8,296 bases of DNA, from positions 1 to 8,296 of the forward strand of contig JACCSM010000131.1 in the NCBI GenBank assembly GCA_013698525.1, given 5' to 3'. Shown here piece after piece: positions 5,700-8,296 of this stretch. Both the position numbers and the translations under genes were made by a program. Position 1 is the first letter of the stretch, and the number at the start of each line of letters is the position of its first letter. This stretch comes from Rubrobacteraceae bacterium (GTDB lineage: Bacteria; Actinomycetota; Rubrobacteria; Rubrobacterales; Rubrobacteraceae). Under the pieces are notes generated by a model. That model was not told the origin of the DNA and ran no database searches. It saw nothing but the letters and a program-made list of their open reading frames with translations.

Positions 5700-6465
5700 A
5701 TTCCGGGGTAACGTATGCCCCTGAGAGGCCGCCGTCAACCAGGAAGGTCGAGGCGTTGACGTAGGAGGAGTCGTCGGAGGCAAGGAAGAGGACGGCGCCC
5801 GCGATCTCCGTCGCCTCCGCGAACCGGCCCATCGGCAGGTGCACGAGCCTGCGCTCCGCTTGCTCATGGTCTTTGGCAAAAATTTCCTGCAAAAGCGGTG
5901 TATTCACCGGACCCGGGCAGAGCGCGTTGACGCGTATCCCCTGTCGGGCGAACTCGACCCCGAGCTCGCGGCTGAGGGCGAGCACGCCGCCTTTAGATGC
6001 GGTGTAGGAGATCTGGGAGGTCGCAGCCCCCATCACGGCCACAAAGGAGGCGGTGTTGATGATCGACCCTCCGCCCCGCTCCAAAAGGTGCGGAATGCCG
6101 TGCTTGCAGCACAGATAGACGCTCTTGAGGTTCACGTCCTGCACCCGTTGCCAGGCGTCGAGGTCGGTATCCAGGATGGAGTCGTCGTCGGGTGGGGAGA
6201 TGCCGGCGTTGTTGAAGAGCACGTCTATGCCCCCGAAACGCTCCGCCGTCTCGCGGTACATCCGCTGCACGGCGTCGGGGTCGGTTACGTCGGCGTGGAC
6301 GTATAGGCCGTCTATCTCGGAGGCCGCCTCCTGCCCCAGCTCGTCTGCTAGGTCCACGACGCACACGCTAGCGCCTTCTTCGGCGAAGCGGCGGGCTGTC
6401 TCGCGGCCTATGCCGCCGGCGCCGCCAGTTACGACGGCGACCTTCCCTGTGAGGCGTCCCGGCAT
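5698..6465 (-). CDS. NAD-type short-chain dehydrogenase/reductase
   Basis: Classical SDR of 255 residues, cytoplasmic. The Rossmann dinucleotide motif TGGAGGIG is at 13-20. Asp38 at the end of the second strand (VCVVDL) points to NAD(H) rather than NADP(H). D59-V60, NNAG at 85-88, N112, and the catalytic S140, Y154 and K158 (YTASK) are all present, so the protein should be active. The C-terminal LCPGPVNTPL and FLVDGGLSGAY segments are typical. ATG 6463-6465 has GGAGGAGG upstream, inside the end of the aldehyde dehydrogenase gene, and follows its stop after one base. The substrate cannot be read from the sequence. The order PuuD-like hydrolase, aldehyde dehydrogenase, SDR matches Rv2859c-Rv2858c-Rv2857c of Mycobacterium tuberculosis. 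In that setting the SDR may oxidise the alcohol end of a gamma-glutamyl amino alcohol to the aldehyde. It would otherwise be annotated loosely as a 3-oxoacyl-ACP reductase-like or glucose dehydrogenase-like SDR. Confidence 0.9.
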   Translation of the reverse strand: MPGRLTGKVAVVTGGAGGIGRETARRFAEEGASVCVVDLADELGQEAASEIDGLYVHADVTDPDAVQRMYRETAERFGGIDVLFNNAGISPPDDDSILDTDLDAWQRVQDVNLKSVYLCCKHGIPHLLERGGGSIINTASFVAVMGAATSQISYTASKGGVLALSRELGVEFARQGIRVNALCPGPVNTPLLQEIFAKDHEQAERRLVHLPMGRFAEATEIAGAVLFLASDDSSYVNASTFLVDGGLSGAYVTPE

Positions 6466-6466
6466 A

Positions 6467-7828
6467 TCAGTCCTCCTCCGTGGACAGGTAGACGTTCTTT
6501 ACCTCAGTGTAGAGGTCGAGCGCGTGCGGGCCGAGCTCGCGTCCGACGCCGGACTGTTTCATCCCCCCAAAGGGGGTGGCGACCCTGACGGAGGTGTTGG
6601 AGTTGATCGAGATTACCCCGGTCTCGATGCGGCGGGCTACGCGGAGGGCGCGGGCGCCGTTCTCCGTCCAGATCGAACCCGAGAGGCCGTAGATGGTGTC
6701 GTTAGCGAGCCTTACGGCATCGTCCTCGTCTTCGAAAGGGATCACCGCGACGACGGGGCCGAAGATCTCCTCGGCAGCCGCCCTGTCTTTGTTGTCCACC
6801 GGCGCGAGAACGACGGGCGGGTACCAGAACCCGGAACCCTCTGGTGCCTGGCCCCGGATCGCCACGGGCGCATCCTCGGGAACGTAGGAGGCGACTCTCT
6901 CGCGGTGATCGGCGGAGATCAGGGGCCCCATCTCAGTCCCCTCGTCGAACGGGTCCCCGACGCGCATCCCCGTAACGGCCGGCTCCATGAGAGAGAGGAA
7001 CTCGTCGAAGACGCCCCTCTCGACGAGGATGCGCGAGCGGGCGCAGCAGTCCTGCCCGGCGTTCCCGAAGACGGCGACGGGCGCCGAAGCGGCGGCCTTC
7101 TCCAGGTCGGCGTCGGCGAAGACCACGTTCGCGGACTTGCCACCAAGCTCGAGGGTGACGCGCTTTATGGTGCCTGCGGCCTCGGCCATGATACCCTTGC
7201 CGACCTCCGTAGAACCAGTGAACGCGACCTTGGCGACGTCAGGGTGTTCGACGAGCCGCTTTCCTACTTTGCTCCCTGGCCCGACGACGACGTTGACGAC
7301 TCCCTCGGGCATGCCGGCCTCGAGCGCTATGCGCTCGAACTCGAGGGCGGTCAACGGCGTGAGCTCGGCCGGCTTGAGGACGAGCGTGTTGCCGGCCGCG
7401 AGGGCCGGGGCCATCTTCCAGCTCGCTATTGTCAGCGGGAAGTTCCACGGGACGATGAGCCCGACGACCCCCAGAGGTTCGCGGAACGTGACGTCGACGC
7501 CCCCAGAGACCGGTATGGTGTCGCCGAGCAGCCGTTCTGGCATCCCTGCGTAGTAGTGGAAGGTCTCCGCCACCATCCCCATCTCGCCGCGGGAGTCGCC
7601 GATGGGCTTGCCCGTGTTCTTCGACTCCAGTCGCGCCAGGTTCTCGTGTTCTGCGTCCAGGGCGTCGGCGAGGCGCCTGAGCAACCGCGAGCGGTCGGCG
7701 GGCTCTAGAGCTCTCCACGCCGGGTAGGCTTCCCTGGCGCGGGCGACGGCCGCGTCGGCATCGCCTTCGGTGGCCGGTTCGAGCCTCTCTACCACCTCTT
7801 CGGTGGCTGGGTTTAGGACTTCGAGCAT
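6467..7828 (-). CDS. NAD(P)-dependent aldehyde dehydrogenase (AldC/PuuC-like)
   Basis: Oxidises an aldehyde to the carboxylic acid, cytoplasmic. 453 residues: the protein begins directly at the NPATEE motif, so it lacks the roughly 25-40 N-terminal residues of the longest family members, but it matches the shorter actinobacterial AldC class (about 455). Catalytic features are complete: PWNFP with N129 (oxyanion), K152 and E155 in KPAE (cofactor), FTGSTEVG (203-210), general base E227 in LELGGKSANV, nucleophile C261 in GQDCCARSR, EEIFGPV (353-359) for the nicotinamide ribose, and PFGGMKQSGVGRE (419-431). ATG 7826-7828 directly follows the stop of the hydrolase gene with no gap, and GGAGGT lies 7 nt upstream. 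Next to a gamma-glutamyl hydrolase and an SDR, a gamma-glutamyl aminoaldehyde is a reasonable substrate, as for PuuC in putrescine breakdown or the aldehyde step proposed for ethanolamine use via GlnA4. The exact substrate is inferred, not shown. Confidence 0.93.
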   Translation of the reverse strand: MLEVLNPATEEVVERLEPATEGDADAAVARAREAYPAWRALEPADRSRLLRRLADALDAEHENLARLESKNTGKPIGDSRGEMGMVAETFHYYAGMPERLLGDTIPVSGGVDVTFREPLGVVGLIVPWNFPLTIASWKMAPALAAGNTLVLKPAELTPLTALEFERIALEAGMPEGVVNVVVGPGSKVGKRLVEHPDVAKVAFTGSTEVGKGIMAEAAGTIKRVTLELGGKSANVVFADADLEKAAASAPVAVFGNAGQDCCARSRILVERGVFDEFLSLMEPAVTGMRVGDPFDEGTEMGPLISADHRERVASYVPEDAPVAIRGQAPEGSGFWYPPVVLAPVDNKDRAAAEEIFGPVVAVIPFEDEDDAVRLANDTIYGLSGSIWTENGARALRVARRIETGVISINSNTSVRVATPFGGMKQSGVGRELGPHALDLYTEVKNVYLSTEED

Positions 7829-8296
7829 CTAGGTGACCTCCGAAACTAGGGCCTTCATGAGTTGGCTGTTCTCGTCTTCTTCAGGATGCCAGAGTACGCC
7901 GAGCACGAAAGAGCAGGAAGGGTCTTCGATGGCCTCGACAGCGTCGTCTTCGGCCGCCCGGCCGGTGACTTCGAGGCCGCCCCCCACGTCCTTTATACCC
8001 TGGTGGTGGTGCGACTTGACCAGCTTCCTGTCCGCGCGGGCGGCGCGGGCGGCGAGAGAGTCGGGGTCGAGGCGCACCTCGTGGTCGGCGAAGGTCCCCG
8101 GCGTGTGGCGGTGCTCTTCGTGGCCGAGCACGTCAGGGAGGTGCTGTTCTATGGTGCCCCCGTAGGCGACGTTGAGGATCTGCATCCCGCGGCAGATGCC
8201 GAGGATGGGCATCTCGCGCTCCAAGGCTCCGCGGACCAGCGCGAGCTCGTAGGCGTCGCGCTCCTCCTGTACCGGTCCTGTCTCGGGGTGCCGCTC
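7829..8296 (-). CDS. Gamma-glutamyl hydrolase, class I glutamine amidotransferase-like (PuuD type), 5'-truncated by window edge
   Basis: The reading frame is open to the right edge: 155 codons plus the stop (7829-7831) are visible, and the N-terminal part is outside the window. The frame upstream of the TTG at 8222-8224 reads PETGPVQEERDAYELALVRGALE, which matches the family, so that TTG is not the true start. Catalytic features are intact: the nucleophile Cys in LGICRGMQ (C35 of the visible part), VKSHHHQG, and the His-Glu of VLWHPEEDE. PuuD-type enzymes split the gamma-glutamyl amide bond of an oxidised gamma-glutamyl amine (gamma-glutamyl-GABA in E. coli) to give glutamate and the free amino acid. 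The aldehyde dehydrogenase gene begins immediately after its stop. By analogy with Mycobacterium (Rv2859c) and Streptomyces, a glutamine-synthetase-like gene (glnA4/puuA type) would be expected just beyond the right edge. A general amidotransferase role is less likely because no synthase partner is present. Confidence 0.9.
   Translation of the reverse strand, partial: ERHPETGPVQEERDAYELALVRGALEREMPILGICRGMQILNVAYGGTIEQHLPDVLGHEEHRHTPGTFADHEVRLDPDSLAARAARADRKLVKSHHHQGIKDVGGGLEVTGRAAEDDAVEAIEDPSCSFVLGVLWHPEEDENSQLMKALVSEVT

Noticed and set aside
7040..7050. Vicinal cysteines at the aldehyde dehydrogenase active site (C261-C262) as an unusual redox feature
   Set aside because: GQ-x-C-C occurs in ordinary aldehyde dehydrogenases, so there is no reason to infer special chemistry.
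6125..7708. A 527-codon open frame on the plus strand, opposite the aldehyde dehydrogenase and SDR genes
   Set aside because: It lies antisense to two genes with complete catalytic motifs, has low-complexity Arg/Gly/Val-rich content, no recognisable domain and no ribosome binding site. Long antisense frames are expected in GC-rich coding DNA.
1..8296. Mobile elements, CRISPR arrays, tRNA/rRNA genes, attachment sites or phage genes
   Set aside because: No direct-repeat arrays, transposase or integrase motifs, tRNA-like cloverleafs or terminal inverted repeats were seen. The window reads as ordinary chromosomal metabolic operons.

Overview
The window is a compact, high-GC bacterial chromosomal segment in which every recognisable gene lies on the minus strand, so the genes read from the right edge towards the left. 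The GC-rich codon use, strong GGAGG-type ribosome binding sites, frequent GTG/TTG starts and the mycobacterium/streptomycete-like gene order on the right point to Actinobacteria. The split glycine decarboxylase (gcvPA + gcvPB), rather than the single GcvP of most Actinobacteria, fits a deep-branching lineage such as Rubrobacter or a relative. That taxonomic call is an inference, not a match.

Right half (8296 to 4744, read leftwards): a tightly packed operon of four genes. These are a 5'-truncated class I glutamine-amidotransferase-like hydrolase of the PuuD type, an aldehyde dehydrogenase, an NAD-type short-chain dehydrogenase and a cysteine-synthase-family PLP enzyme. Gaps are 0, 1 and 12 nt, and ribosome binding sites sit on or beside the preceding stop codons. 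The order amidase, ALDH, SDR is the one seen downstream of a glutamine-synthetase-like gene (glnA4) in Mycobacterium (Rv2860c to Rv2857c). It suggests oxidation of a gamma-glutamylated amino alcohol or polyamine followed by hydrolysis of the gamma-glutamyl bond.

Middle (4743 to 4445): a 299-nt non-coding stretch. It holds an extended -10 promoter, a tandem (two-aptamer) glycine riboswitch with a leader-linker kink-turn, and a short hairpin over the gcvPA ribosome binding site. Control is therefore probably at translation initiation.

Left half (4444 to 272): the glycine cleavage operon gcvPA-gcvPB-gcvT-gcvH, with overlapping or nearly touching genes. It encodes the P protein (two subunits), T protein and H protein. 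The L protein (dihydrolipoamide dehydrogenase) is not in the window and must act in trans.

Left end (271 to 1): an AT-richer intergenic region with no convincing ORF. It carries a near-consensus minus-strand promoter (17-nt spacer), then a 15-bp stem enclosing a 39-nt, almost G-free, C-rich loop containing CCUCC. This is either a small RNA or the structured leader of a gene beyond the left edge.

Working model: if the right-hand operon converts gamma-glutamylethanolamide to gamma-glutamylglycine and then to glutamate plus glycine, its product would be the ligand of the riboswitch and the substrate of the gcv enzymes next door. That link is inferred from gene content and order only.
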